Assembly: GCF_030708455.1 (NCBI RefSeq)
Contig: NZ_JAUYWF010000003.1
Location: 62,001-126,000, forward strand
DNA length: 64,000 nt
Direction: 5' to 3'
DNA from: Halomonas sp. SSL-5
Lineage (GTDB): Bacteria; Pseudomonadota; Gammaproteobacteria; Pseudomonadales; Halomonadaceae
Part shown: positions 49,380 to 58,375 of the stretch, one piece after another
Position numbering within the stretch: the stretch's first letter is position 1
Layout of the letters: each line of letters opens with the position of its first letter
Program-made: the position numbers and the translations under genes
Notes under the pieces: model-generated
The model's database searches: none
Seen by the model: only the letters and a program-made list of their open reading frames with translations
Told to the model about the DNA's origin: nothing

Positions 49380-51230
49380 TCATGCCGAGGCGAGTGCTAC
49401 GAGTCGCTGGGTGTACCAGTTCGCCTTGCAGCTGGTCACCAGCAGACGGTGACGAGCGCGGGTCATGCCGACATAGAGCAGGCGCGCCTCCTGGGCCAGC
49501 CTCTCTTCATCGTTACTCAATGCCCCGAGACCGCACAGCAGCACGGTATCGAACTCCAGCCCCTTGCTGCTCTGTCGGCTCAGCAGCACCACCTCATCAG
49601 CCTGTGGGTCGTAGCTGCGCTTGTCGGCAGAGTGCTGCAGGCAGCGGCTGGGAATGCCAGCTTCTCGTAGGGCATCATGGACGAGGCGCCCCTGCGAGTT
49701 GCCGGTATAGACCACCGCGATGCTGTTCAGATCGCTGCCCTGGTCACGCCATGTCTGAATGCAGCGCATCAGATAGCGCGCCTCATCCTGGGCGTTACTG
49801 AAGTGGCGAAAGGCGGGCTTGGGGCCACTTATCCCGGCGACTTCAGGGGCAATCAGTGGGATATGGTCATCATCGGCGTCCTGGGCCTTCAGGAAGTCCT
49901 GGGCGAAATCGTAGGCAAACGTCAGAATTTCCCGAGTATTCCGGTAGTTCAGCTTGAGGATGGTGGTGCGCCCACGGGCCTGAACGCCGGCCGAGGAGAG
50001 CGGGAATTTCAGTGAGCTCTTCTGGTAAATGGACTGGGCATCGTCGTAGAGCAGTAGCAGCGAGTTGGTGTCCGGGTCGATCATCTGCACCACCAGCTTG
50101 AGCCAGGCCTGCTCGAAGTCATGGCCTTCGTCGATCATCACCGCACCGTACTGCGCCCGGGGAATGCGTGACTGATCGACGGCCTGGATAACGCTTCCCA
50201 CCTGGCGCTCCCAGACGGGCTGTGTTCCCGGTAGCAGATCGACGTGATAGGTCTTCAGCTGTAGGCCGCACCACTCATGGAAGTGGTGAACCTTGACCTT
50301 CTCGGAGATTCCCTTCTCGTCGATGAAACAGCGCAGGCGTGCCGCCAGCGTGATATTGAAGCACAGAACCAGGATCGGCTTGCTGATGGCCTGAGCCAGG
50401 TGCAGGCAGCGGTAGCCGAGTATCAGGGTCTTTCCGGAGCCGGCGACGCCATGGATGACTCGGTGTCCATCGCCCATGCTTCTGGCCAGCTGCTCCTGAT
50501 GCAGATCCATCACCCGGACAATATCGGGCACGAAGTCGCTCGCCGACGCATCCTCCGCTGGTTCATCGGCATCGAAGAGGTCCGGGGTGGGAGCATCGAT
50601 GCGCACTTCCGGGAAGAGCTGCCAGCGGATTCGGTCGATCTGCGGGACGCTGAGCTGCGCACCAAACCGATAGTCGAACATGTCCCAGAGCTGCTGCTGG
50701 AGCACCTCCGGGTCGGTGGTGGTGAGCATCTCGTCCTTGCAGATCACACGATGCGCGGGCAGCAGGGCCTCCTGCTCTGCCTCGGGAACGGCCAGGTTCC
50801 ACTGCCGCCGGGTGATATTGGGAAAGACCACACCATGGCCGTAGGGAAAACACAGCTTGCCCAGGTAGCGCTCATCGGTCTGAGTAAGCTGAGGGTCGCG
50901 CTTCAGCTGATCGATGGCGGCAAAGGCGCACTGGCGAGCCTGCGCCAGTGGGTTGCTGACGGTCTTGCGCCCCTCCTGAGTATCGATCTCGACGCTTTCG
51001 GGCGTGATCGAGCGGATGGTCTCGATCTTCCAGTCCTTGACTTCGAGAAATAGCAAGCCACGAGCGGGATGCAGAATGATGAAATCGGGATAGCGGCGCC
51101 GACGCCCCAGAGGGATGTCGTACCAGACGAGATAATCCTCTTCCAGCAGGCTTTCCAGCCGGCGACCAAAGCGCCGTTCGCCACGGGTCATCCGGGAGAT
51201 GGTGGTGAGCGCAGGAATGATCGTGGCCAT
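49380..51230 (-). CDS. NERD-nuclease/UvrD-like helicase fusion
   Basis: The 616-residue protein starts with a NERD domain (about residues 15-130), a nuclease-like fold with RRRRYPDFIILHPARGLLFLEVKDWK (Asp49, Glu63, Lys65 as likely active-site residues). A superfamily-1 helicase follows: Walker A GVAGSGKT (261-268), Walker B VMIDEGHD (Asp367-Glu368), LNYRNTREI, and the C-terminal QSSKGLEFDTVLL and LLYVGMTRARHRLLV motifs. Proteins of this build are common in defence islands and are thought to process invading DNA; this is inference. It lies next to the tRNA and is divergent from hsdM. Base composition is slightly lower than in the core. Confidence 0.85.
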   Translation of the reverse strand: MATIIPALTTISRMTRGERRFGRRLESLLEEDYLVWYDIPLGRRRRYPDFIILHPARGLLFLEVKDWKIETIRSITPESVEIDTQEGRKTVSNPLAQARQCAFAAIDQLKRDPQLTQTDERYLGKLCFPYGHGVVFPNITRRQWNLAVPEAEQEALLPAHRVICKDEMLTTTDPEVLQQQLWDMFDYRFGAQLSVPQIDRIRWQLFPEVRIDAPTPDLFDADEPAEDASASDFVPDIVRVMDLHQEQLARSMGDGHRVIHGVAGSGKTLILGYRCLHLAQAISKPILVLCFNITLAARLRCFIDEKGISEKVKVHHFHEWCGLQLKTYHVDLLPGTQPVWERQVGSVIQAVDQSRIPRAQYGAVMIDEGHDFEQAWLKLVVQMIDPDTNSLLLLYDDAQSIYQKSSLKFPLSSAGVQARGRTTILKLNYRNTREILTFAYDFAQDFLKAQDADDDHIPLIAPEVAGISGPKPAFRHFSNAQDEARYLMRCIQTWRDQGSDLNSIAVVYTGNSQGRLVHDALREAGIPSRCLQHSADKRSYDPQADEVVLLSRQSSKGLEFDTVLLCGLGALSNDEERLAQEARLLYVGMTRARHRLLVTSCKANWYTQRLVALASA

Positions 51231-51451
51231 GGTGCTGAAGTTCCGTGAGTGAGCGGTCTGCCCGCGGGTAGCGCTTCGCTCCCTAAATCACCTTAGTGAC
51301 CCGGGTGCCCCTCTTCAATGAACTTATCCTAAAGTCTCTGTGCGCCTGGATCGCTAGAATGCCACCTGGCGGATCGTCTGCCTCGCCCCGTCTCGCTGTG
51401 TATGATGGTCCGCATCCAACCCATCGGCACCAAAGAACGCGGGGAAGCATC
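51231..51451. promoter_or_regulatory. Divergent promoter region of NERD-helicase and hsdM
   Basis: This 221-bp region must hold both promoters. TATGAT at 51401-51406 is a good -10 candidate for hsdM; no clear -35 partner is seen. Confidence 0.35.
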
Positions 51452-53431
51452 GTGAACACGGAGAGTCACTCTCAGCTGGCGGCCTTCATCTGGTCCGTGG
51501 CAGACCTGCTGCGCGGCGATTTCAAGCAGTCTCAGTACGGCCGTATCATCCTGCCTTTCACCCTGCTGCGGCGCCTGGAGTGCGTGCTGGAGCCCACCAA
51601 GGCCGCGGTGCTCGATGCCGCACACGCCCACCAGGCCAAGCCCGAGGCGGTGCGCGAGAAGCTGCTGCTGCGCGCGGCGGAGCAGCCCTTCTTCAACGCA
51701 TCAAAGCTGACCCTGGGCACGCTCTCCGATACCCAGACCGCCGACGACCTGATGAGCTACGTGCAGTCGTTCAGCCAGGACGCCCGGGAGATCTTCGAGC
51801 ACTTCGAGTTCGAGGGCTTCGTCCAGCAGCTCGGCGCCAGCAACCTGCTCTACCAGGTGGTGCAGCGCTTCGCCTCTATCGACATGAGCCCGCAGCGGCT
51901 GAGCAACTACGGCATGGGCCTGGTGTTCGAGGAGCTGATCCGCAAGTTCGCCGAGAGCTCCAACGAGACGGCGGGGGAGCACTTCACCCCGCGGGACATC
52001 GTCCACCTGACCACCTCCCTGGTGCTCACCGGCCAGGAAGAGAAGCTGCGTCCCCACGGCATCGTCACCGTCTACGACCCGACGGCGGGCACGGGGGGCT
52101 TCCTCTCCGAGAGCGACGAGTACATCCAGGAGGTCAGCCAGGGGGTGACCGTCTCGCTGCACGGCCAGGAGCTCAACCCCGAGTCCTACGCCATCTGCAA
52201 GGCCGACATGCTGATCAAGGGCCAGGCGGTGGAGCAGATCAAGCTCGGCAACACCCTCTCCGACGACCAGCTCCCCGGCGAGCGCTTCGACTTCATGCTC
52301 TCCAATCCGCCCTTCGGCGTGGAGTGGAAGAAGGTGCAGAAGGCGATCACCGACGAGCATAACCACAAGGGCTACGACGGGCGCTTCGGACCCGGCCTGC
52401 CGCGGGTCTCCGACGGCTCGCTGCTGTTTCTGATGCACCTGGTGAGCAAGATGCGCCCCCGCCAGGAGGGCGGCTCGCGCATCGGCATCATCCTCAACGG
52501 CTCGCCGCTGTTCACCGGCGGCGCCGGCAGCGGGGAGTCCGAGATCCGCCGCTATCTGCTGCAGCACGACCTGGTGGAGGCCATCGTCGGGCTGCCCACC
52601 GACCTCTTCTACAACACCGGCATCGCCACCTACGTGTGGATCCTCTCCAACCACAAGCCCGCCGAGCGCCGCGGACAGGTGCAGCTGATCAACGCCACCG
52701 GCCGGGCCAGCAAGATGCGCAAATCCCTGGGCAGCAAGCGCCAGTTCGTCGCCGACCGCGACATCGAGGAGATCGTGCGCCTCTACGGCGCCTGCCAGGA
52801 GAGCGAGGAGAGCAAGCGGTTCCCGGTGGAGGCCTTCGGCTACCGGCGCATCACCGTGGAGCGCCCGTTGCGCCTCAATTTCCAGGCCAGCCCCGAGCGC
52901 CTGGCCAAGCTCGAGGACGAGAAGCCGCTCCAGAAGCTCGCTGAGGCCGAGCGCGAGGTGATCAAGGCCGCCTGCGCCACCCTGGACCCGGAGCAGGTGT
53001 TCACCAACCGTGACGCCCTCACCAAGGCGCTCAAGGCCGCGATCAAGTCGGCTGGTCTCAAGATCGGCGCCCCGGTGCAGAAGGCGATCCTCAGCGCCCT
53101 CTCCGAGCGGGACCCCGAGGCCGACATCTGCCTCGACAAGAAGGGCAACCCCGAGCCCGACACCGGCCTGCGCGATAATGAGAACGTGCCGCTGGGCGAA
53201 TCCGTATTCGACTACTTCGAGCGCGAGGTGAAGCCCCACGTCCCCGATGCCTGGATCGACGAGGAGAAGCGCGATCCACTGGACGGCCGCATCGGTATCG
53301 TCGGCTTCGAGATTCCCTTCAACCGGCACTTCTACCAGTTCACCCCACCGCGCCCGCTGGAGGAGATCGACGCCGACCTCAAGGCCTGCACCGACCGGAT
53401 CAAGCAGATGATCGAGGAGCTGTCGGCATGA
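51452..53431 (+). CDS. hsdM: Type I restriction-modification methyltransferase subunit HsdM
   Basis: HsdM adds methyl groups to adenine within the site chosen by HsdS. The 659-residue protein has an N-terminal helical HsdM_N domain, the AdoMet-binding motif DPTAGTGGF from residue 209, and the catalytic NPPF at 285-288. The C-terminal part (beyond about 480) is longer than in classic EcoKI-type HsdM and may be a subclass trait. The start is a GTG at 51452, downstream of GGGGA; longer upstream reading lacks support. The stop overlaps an ATG of a short frame at 53428 that runs into the RNA-like element. Confidence 0.95.
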   Translation: MNTESHSQLAAFIWSVADLLRGDFKQSQYGRIILPFTLLRRLECVLEPTKAAVLDAAHAHQAKPEAVREKLLLRAAEQPFFNASKLTLGTLSDTQTADDLMSYVQSFSQDAREIFEHFEFEGFVQQLGASNLLYQVVQRFASIDMSPQRLSNYGMGLVFEELIRKFAESSNETAGEHFTPRDIVHLTTSLVLTGQEEKLRPHGIVTVYDPTAGTGGFLSESDEYIQEVSQGVTVSLHGQELNPESYAICKADMLIKGQAVEQIKLGNTLSDDQLPGERFDFMLSNPPFGVEWKKVQKAITDEHNHKGYDGRFGPGLPRVSDGSLLFLMHLVSKMRPRQEGGSRIGIILNGSPLFTGGAGSGESEIRRYLLQHDLVEAIVGLPTDLFYNTGIATYVWILSNHKPAERRGQVQLINATGRASKMRKSLGSKRQFVADRDIEEIVRLYGACQESEESKRFPVEAFGYRRITVERPLRLNFQASPERLAKLEDEKPLQKLAEAEREVIKAACATLDPEQVFTNRDALTKALKAAIKSAGLKIGAPVQKAILSALSERDPEADICLDKKGNPEPDTGLRDNENVPLGESVFDYFEREVKPHVPDAWIDEEKRDPLDGRIGIVGFEIPFNRHFYQFTPPRPLEEIDADLKACTDRIKQMIEELSA

Positions 53432-53478
53432 GCTCGCCCCAGCCCCTGGTCGCCTGGGTGAAGGCCAATGGCCCGAGA

Positions 53479-53507
53479 TTGACTCAGTGGGCGTTCCCCC
53501 CTAAGCT
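53479..53507 (+). promoter_or_regulatory. Sigma-70 promoter candidate for RNA element copy 1
   Basis: TTGACT, a 17-base spacer, then TAAGCT. Transcription would begin near 53514, at the start of GCAACAATACCCGCC, giving a roughly 60-nt RNA ending at the U-run at 53574. Confidence 0.5.
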
Positions 53508-53513
53508 AGGTTG

Positions 53514-53577
53514 CAACAATACCCGCCAAGGCTATGCTCTCCGGAGCACCCTCAAACCGGCGGGTTACTTTTTTGTG
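53514..53577 (+). ncRNA. Structured RNA element, copy 1 (upstream of the Abi gene)
   Basis: Outer stem ACCCGCC (53521-53527) pairs with GGCGGGT (53559-53565). Inside is a hairpin TGCTC-TCCG-GAGCA (53535-53548) holding the CTCTC/CGGA core shared with copies 2 and 3. TAC, six T and GTG follow, as in the other copies. It has a promoter candidate and a terminator-like end, so it could be a free small RNA; it lies only 10 bases before the Abi start and could also act in cis. A class of structured RNAs is described next to abiF genes; I cannot confirm membership. Confidence 0.6.
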
Positions 53578-53587
53578 CGGGGTGTGC

Positions 53588-54508
53588 ATGCACTTCACTA
53601 AGCCCGCTACCACCATCGAGCAGCAAATCGACCTGCTCAAGTCTCGCGGGATGCAGGTAGAAGATGATGCGCAGGCGCATCACTACCTAAGCCATCTCAA
53701 CTACTACCGCTTGACCGCCTACTGGCTACTCTTTGAGGTCGATCACGGCACTCACCAGTTTCGCCCCGGCACTCGGTTCAGCGACGTTCTCAACCTGTAT
53801 GTTTTCGATCGCGAGCTGCGGTTACTTCTTCTGGATGCCATTGAGCGGATAGAAGTCTCCGTACGTGCCCAATGGTCCTACCAGATGGGCCACCGCTACG
53901 GGCCACATTCTTACCTGGACGCGGCACTGGCCACACGAGGAGACTGGCACGCTCGTCACCTGGCGAGCCTGGAAAAAGAAGTGGCACGCTCCGATGAGAT
54001 CTTTATCCAGCACTACCAAAGCACCTACCGGCAACCCAAGACACCGCCGATCTGGGCAGTGAGTGAGGTCATGTCGATGGGGCTGCTATCGCGCTGGATT
54101 ACCCAATTACGCCCTAGTGACCGGGCAAGAATTGCCAAGATCTATCGGCTCGACCAGAGCGTACTGAAGGCCTTTATTCGTCACCTTACCTATGTGCGCA
54201 ACTTGTGCGCTCACCATAGCCGTGTGTGGAACCGTCGCTTTACCGTCACCATGAAGCTACCCACCGGAAAACCGGCTGTACTGGTGCCGCTTTTTCATCC
54301 CGATGAGCCGCGTAAGATCTACAACACATTGGTGATGCTGGCCTACTGCCTAGATCTCATCAGCCCCGGCCATCACTGGAAGCAACGGCTAGGTACGCTA
54401 CTCGGGCAGCACATCATGGATGTGGCATACATGGGCTTTCCGCCCGACTGGGACCAACAGGCATTCTGGCTGGATGCTGCACACGCAAGAGAGGAGGCGC
54501 GGCCGTGA
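53588..54508 (+). CDS. Abi_2 (AbiD/AbiF)-type abortive-infection protein with HEPN motif
   Basis: The 306-residue protein has the Abi_2 family N-terminus: [69 protein letters not shown] and a central [28 protein letters not shown] contains Arg204-x4-His209, the R-x4-6-H motif of HEPN ribonucleases. Abi proteins of this type stop phage growth, presumably by RNA cleavage that halts the host; the target is unknown. The ATG at 53588 is chosen because the conserved domain starts there. Its base composition is lower than that of hsdM, it splits hsdM from hsdS, and similar RNA elements lie on both sides, so it looks like an inserted module. Confidence 0.88.
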   Translation: MHFTKPATTIEQQIDLLKSRGMQVEDDAQAHHYLSHLNYYRLTAYWLLFEVDHGTHQFRPGTRFSDVLNLYVFDRELRLLLLDAIERIEVSVRAQWSYQMGHRYGPHSYLDAALATRGDWHARHLASLEKEVARSDEIFIQHYQSTYRQPKTPPIWAVSEVMSMGLLSRWITQLRPSDRARIAKIYRLDQSVLKAFIRHLTYVRNLCAHHSRVWNRRFTVTMKLPTGKPAVLVPLFHPDEPRKIYNTLVMLAYCLDLISPGHHWKQRLGTLLGQHIMDVAYMGFPPDWDQQAFWLDAAHAREEARP

Positions 54509-54593
54509 GCTCTTGCCATATATTGTACTCGCTTAGCAAGCGATCCTGGCCGTTGACATGGCTGGCCCATCATCGCAACATGCCGGATGAAAC

Positions 54594-54639
54594 ACCCGCC
54601 ATGCCTCTCTCGGACGCATACTTTGGCGGGTTTTTTGTG
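54594..54639 (+). ncRNA. Structured RNA element, copy 2 (downstream of Abi, upstream of hsdS)
   Basis: Outer stem ACCCGCC (54594-54600)/GGCGGGT (54625-54631), inner stem ATGC (54601-54604)/GCAT (54616-54619), and a loop with CTCTC-T-CGGA. Six T and GTG follow directly. A TTGACA at 54553, 41 bases before the stem (42 in copy 1), is a possible -35, but the -10 is poor. Same outer stem as copy 1. Confidence 0.55.
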
Positions 54640-54707
54640 TCTGGCATTGGACTGGCTGCCCCCTACCTGCAAGAGGTATCAGAGAATACAAGGGAAGGAG
54701 TGAGGGC

Positions 54708-56093
54708 ATGAGTTTCCCGAAATACCCCGAATACAAGGACTCCGGCGTCGAGTGGCTGGGGGAGGTGCCCGCGCATTGGGAGGTGAAACGCCTGAGGTAC
54801 GTTGCCGAACTCAACCCGTCCAAATCTGAGGTGCGATCACTGCCCGCGGAGAGCTCTGTGAGCTTCATCCCCATGGAAGCTGTAGGGGAAGATGGGGCGC
54901 TGTCACTTGATCAGATGCGGCCAATAGGTGAGGTTTTGGCTGGGTATACCTATGTTCGGGAGGGCGATGTCTCCATAGCGAAGATCACGCCTTGCTTTGA
55001 AAATGGGAAAGGGGCCGTCATGCGTGGCCTCGAAAATCGCGTTGGGTTTGGCACGACAGAGCTCATCGTAATGCGGCCGAAGGCCAGGCTGACCACGAGT
55101 AACTATTTATATCGGGTCGTCTCGTCCGAGCCTTTTCGGGTCCTCGGTGAGTCATCGATGTACGGCGCCGGTGGTCAGAAGCGTGTGCCGGATGATTTTG
55201 TTCGGAACTTCACTATCGCCTGGCCCCCTTATCAGGAACAAGCTGTAATTCAGGCCTTCCTCGACCACGAAACCGCCCGCATCGACGCCTTGGTGGAGGA
55301 GCAGCAGCGCTTGATCGTGCTGCTCAAGGAGAAGCGCCAGGCGGTGATCTCCCATGCCGTCACCAAAGGGCTGGACCCCGATGTGCCGATGAAAGACTCC
55401 GGGGTGGAGTGGCTGGGCAAGGTGCCGGCGCATTGGGAGGTCTCAAGGCTGAAGCATGTTACGGACCGAATAATTGACTGCCCCCACGAAACACCTGTGT
55501 ATGATCTTGATGGTGACTTTTTAGTTATAAGAACAGCGGATCTGGAATATGGTGTTCTGGATCCACAGCTCATGTACCGTCTCGACGAAGGGCAGTATAA
55601 ATCAAGAACAAGAAGGTCTACCCTTGGTTGTGGTGATATTGTTTATGGTAGAGAGGGTGAAAGGTGGGGGCATGCTGCATTGGTTCCGGAAAACGATAAA
55701 TATTGCCTTGGCCAGAGGATGATGCAGTTCATTCCCTCACATGATATGTGTCCTGAGTTCCTTATGTGGCAGTTGAATTCGGATAATGTGTATCGTCAAG
55801 GGGATGTGGATGTTGTTGGTGCCACCTCTCCGCATGTTAATGTTTCGACCATAAAAAATTATTTCATTTCAGTGCCTCTTAAAAAAGAGCAGTTGGCTAT
55901 ATCAAAGTTTTTGAATGAGGAGTCCTCCGCATTTGACAAACTCGTTCATTCAGCAAACTCCATAGTTGCTCTCCTGAAAGAGCGTCGCTCTGCTCTGATT
56001 TCCGCTGCCGTTACTGGCAAGATCGACGTCCGTGGGTGGCAGCCGCCGTCGGGCTCACCGGCCCACAAAACCACACAAACGGAGATGGTATGA
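54708..56093 (+). CDS. hsdS: Type I restriction-modification specificity subunit HsdS
   Basis: HsdS recognises the two halves of the DNA target. The 461-residue protein is built as two repeats: each starts with KDSGVEWLG-VPAHWEV-RL (residues about 9-28 and 227-246), followed by a target-recognition domain and a helical conserved spacer ending in LLKE-R-A-IS-AVT. The first spacer is G+C-rich, but the second recognition domain (about 55446-55990) is strongly A/T-rich, indicating a domain swapped in from another source. The stop overlaps the next gene's start (ATGA). Confidence 0.94.
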   Translation: MSFPKYPEYKDSGVEWLGEVPAHWEVKRLRYVAELNPSKSEVRSLPAESSVSFIPMEAVGEDGALSLDQMRPIGEVLAGYTYVREGDVSIAKITPCFENGKGAVMRGLENRVGFGTTELIVMRPKARLTTSNYLYRVVSSEPFRVLGESSMYGAGGQKRVPDDFVRNFTIAWPPYQEQAVIQAFLDHETARIDALVEEQQRLIVLLKEKRQAVISHAVTKGLDPDVPMKDSGVEWLGKVPAHWEVSRLKHVTDRIIDCPHETPVYDLDGDFLVIRTADLEYGVLDPQLMYRLDEGQYKSRTRRSTLGCGDIVYGREGERWGHAALVPENDKYCLGQRMMQFIPSHDMCPEFLMWQLNSDNVYRQGDVDVVGATSPHVNVSTIKNYFISVPLKKEQLAISKFLNEESSAFDKLVHSANSIVALLKERRSALISAAVTGKIDVRGWQPPSGSPAHKTTQTEMV

Positions 56094-57028
56094 CGCAAGG
56101 ACGCAGCATCCGGCTCTTCTTGGTGGACGGCACGCCCAATGGCCTACTCACCGCCGAGATCATGAACTGGACCGGTCACGTGCTCACCGGGCCACGCAGC
56201 AAGCTCAGCGAGCTGGTCCAGCGCCCCGAGTGCGGTCGCACCGGCATCTACTTCCTGGTTGGCCCCGACCCCGACAACAGCCTTCGCCCGCTGGTCTATA
56301 TCGGCGAGAGCGACGACGTCGGCACCCGCCTCAAGCAGCACAACCGCCCCGAGGAGAAGGGCGGCAAGGACTTCTGGGAGAAGGTCTGCCTGGTCACCAG
56401 CAAGGACCAGAACCTCACCAAGGCCCACGTGAAGTACCTGGAAAGCCTGCTGATCCAGAACGCCGGCCAGGTCGGCCGCTGCAAGCTGATCAATGGCACC
56501 GCCCACGAGTACATCAACCTGCCCGAGTCGGACCGCGCCGATATGGCGTTCTTCATGGAGCAGATCCGCACCGTGCTGCCGGTGCTGGGATTCGATTTCC
56601 TGCGCGAGACCTCCCGCCCTTCGCGAGAGCCCGAAGCGACTCCGGCTGCCGAGCCCGAGGCTTCGCCCCGCTTCAACCTTGAGGTGCCACGGCACGGTAT
56701 TCGCGCCACCGGGCAGGAGATCGACGGCGAGTTCTATGTCTTCAAGGGCTCCCTGGCCCGGGGTAGCTGGGTCGGCACCGAGCGCGGTTACCAGAGCCTC
56801 TACAACCAGCTCTGCGAGGACGGGGTGCTGGTGGAAAGCGATGGCACGCGGATCTTCAACGAGGACCAGAGCTTCAGCAGCCCCAGTGCCGCGGCCGCGG
56901 TGGTCTCTGGGCGAAGCGCCAATGGGCGCACCTCATGGAAGGCGGAAGGCAGCGGGCTGACCTACGGTGAATGGCAGGATCGGCAGGTGAGTGCCGCCGC
57001 TGCTGAATCTGAGCTGCAACTTACCTGA
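56090..57028 (+). CDS. GIY-YIG nuclease-domain protein with C-terminal DUF4357
   Basis: The 312-residue protein has a GIY-YIG nuclease fold: Gly-Ile-Tyr at 52-54, Tyr-Ile-Gly at 70-72, the catalytic Arg80, Glu118 and Asn124 (YLESLLIQNA). A linker rich in Glu/Pro/Ala follows, then a DUF4357 domain near the C-terminus (SGRSANGRTSWK). Proteins of this kind are often encoded with type I restriction genes. GGAG and the ATGA overlap couple it to hsdS, so it may be an accessory part of the restriction system; biochemical role unknown. Confidence 0.85.
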   Translation: MTQGRSIRLFLVDGTPNGLLTAEIMNWTGHVLTGPRSKLSELVQRPECGRTGIYFLVGPDPDNSLRPLVYIGESDDVGTRLKQHNRPEEKGGKDFWEKVCLVTSKDQNLTKAHVKYLESLLIQNAGQVGRCKLINGTAHEYINLPESDRADMAFFMEQIRTVLPVLGFDFLRETSRPSREPEATPAAEPEASPRFNLEVPRHGIRATGQEIDGEFYVFKGSLARGSWVGTERGYQSLYNQLCEDGVLVESDGTRIFNEDQSFSSPSAAAAVVSGRSANGRTSWKAEGSGLTYGEWQDRQVSAAAAESELQLT

Positions 57029-57039
57029 AGAGGTGCTTC

Positions 57040-57696
57040 ATGTGTGGCCGGTTTGCCCTCTACAGCGACTTCCCCAGCCTGGCGCGTTCCCTCAAGCTGC
57101 CGCTGGCCGAAGGTGAGCTGAGGCCCCGCTACAATGTTGCGCCGGGCACCTGGATTTCGGCGGTGCGCCGGCATGACGACAGCGGCCAGCTGAGCCTCGA
57201 TGCGCTGTGGTGGGGCTACCGGCCCCACTGGGCTGACGACAAGGCGCCACAGCCTATCAACGCCACCGTCGAGAAGGTCGCCACCTCTCCCTACTTCCGC
57301 GGGGCCTTCGCCCATCACCGCTGCCTGGTGCCGGCAGACGGCTGGTACGAGTGGCTGGCTGTGGACGGGCACAAGCAGCCCCACTACCTGACCCGCGGCG
57401 ACGGTGAGCCGCTATGGTTCGCCGGCATTTGGATCGACCGCCCGGACGGCAAGCCCGGCTGCGCCATCCTCACCGAGCCCGCTCGCGGCGTTGCCAAGGC
57501 GATCCACCCGCGCATGCCGCTGATCCTGGATCAGCAGAGCCTGGAGCCCTGGCTCGATCCCGAGCTGACCGACCGCGAGACGATCCGCCACCTCGTTCAC
57601 CACCTCCCGCACGAGCGGCTGACTCACTGGCCGGTGAGCAACCGGGTCAACAAGCCGGTGGAGGATGACCCGGCTTTGATCGAGGGGGAGCGATGA
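57040..57696 (+). CDS. yedK: SRAP-family DNA-protein crosslink sensor (YedK/HMCES type)
   Basis: The 218-residue protein begins Met-Cys-Gly-Arg; after Met removal Cys2 forms the stable thiazolidine bond with abasic sites in single-stranded DNA. Other expected residues are present: Asn74 (in INATVEK, where most homologues read INARAE), Glu104 in ADGWYEW and His156 in HPRMP. It protects ssDNA abasic sites from nucleases. AAGAGG lies before the ATG. Its place between restriction genes is unusual but suits DNA-damage handling. Confidence 0.94.
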   Translation: MCGRFALYSDFPSLARSLKLPLAEGELRPRYNVAPGTWISAVRRHDDSGQLSLDALWWGYRPHWADDKAPQPINATVEKVATSPYFRGAFAHHRCLVPADGWYEWLAVDGHKQPHYLTRGDGEPLWFAGIWIDRPDGKPGCAILTEPARGVAKAIHPRMPLILDQQSLEPWLDPELTDRETIRHLVHHLPHERLTHWPVSNRVNKPVEDDPALIEGER

Positions 57697-57815
57697 AGCG
57701 TGATCGTGTGCAGGTGGTGGATACCTGCGGCGGGCTCAATATTCCATCACAAGCATCGGAACCTTATGCCGTGGGATGGTCTGAAAAGGCTCATGAATGG
57801 CAATGGAGTGACCTG

Positions 57816-58268
57816 ATGAAACAGAAGTTTTCGCTTGCGGCGCTGCTGGTCGGCACCCTGGCCCTCGCCGGGTGCGCCGGTTTTGATGCGACCTCGGGTG
57901 GTGATACTGCCAACGAGCCTCTGGAGAATACCTACTGGAAGCTGGTGACGGTGGGTGAGCACCAGGCGGTGACCATTGATGAGGCGCGCGAGGCGCATCT
58001 GGTGCTGCATGCCGAGGATGCCCGCCTGGCAGGCTCCACCGGTTGCAACCGCATGATGGGTGACTATGAACGCGATGGTGATCGGTTAACTTTTGATCAG
58101 GTGGCCACCACCATGATGGCCTGCCCCGGCGAAGTGATGGAGCTAGAGCGTGAATTTCTCGATGCGCTCGGCGAGATCGCCAGCTGGCAGGTCGAGGCTG
58201 AAAACCTGACGCTCCTCGATGATGAGGGCGAGGCACGTGCCCGCTTCGAGGCGGTGCACCTCTACTGA
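57816..58268 (+). CDS. META-domain lipoprotein (HslJ-like)
   Basis: The 150-residue protein has a lipoprotein signal, MKQKFSLAALLVGTLALAGC, with lipid attachment at Cys20. The META/HslJ domain follows: NTYWKLVTVGEHQAV, LVLHAEDARLAGSTGCNRMMGDYERDGDRLTFDQVATTMMACPGEVMELEREFLDAL. HslJ is heat-induced and linked to novobiocin resistance in E. coli; the role here is unproven. GGAGTGA precedes the ATG at 57816. It lies between the SRAP and hsdR genes on the same strand. Confidence 0.85.
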   Translation: MKQKFSLAALLVGTLALAGCAGFDATSGGDTANEPLENTYWKLVTVGEHQAVTIDEAREAHLVLHAEDARLAGSTGCNRMMGDYERDGDRLTFDQVATTMMACPGEVMELEREFLDALGEIASWQVEAENLTLLDDEGEARARFEAVHLY

Positions 58269-58375
58269 GGGCCCCCCGGCTGGAGGTCGAGCCTTCGATA
58301 TTCTGAAGGACGACTCTTCGTCGTTGCCGGGCAGGCCAGTTGAAGGTGGGGCTGAAAATATCTCCCCGCAACAAC

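Noticed and set aside
53428-53601. Short frame (58 codons) starting in the hsdM stop and ending inside the Abi start
   Set aside because: It reads straight through RNA element copy 1 and has no recognisable domain; the RNA structure explains the sequence better. It may be the remains of the old hsdS leader.
54505-54711. Short frame (68 codons) from the Abi stop to the hsdS start
   Set aside because: It runs through RNA element copy 2; no domain is seen. The overlaps with both neighbours are suggestive but not enough for a gene call.
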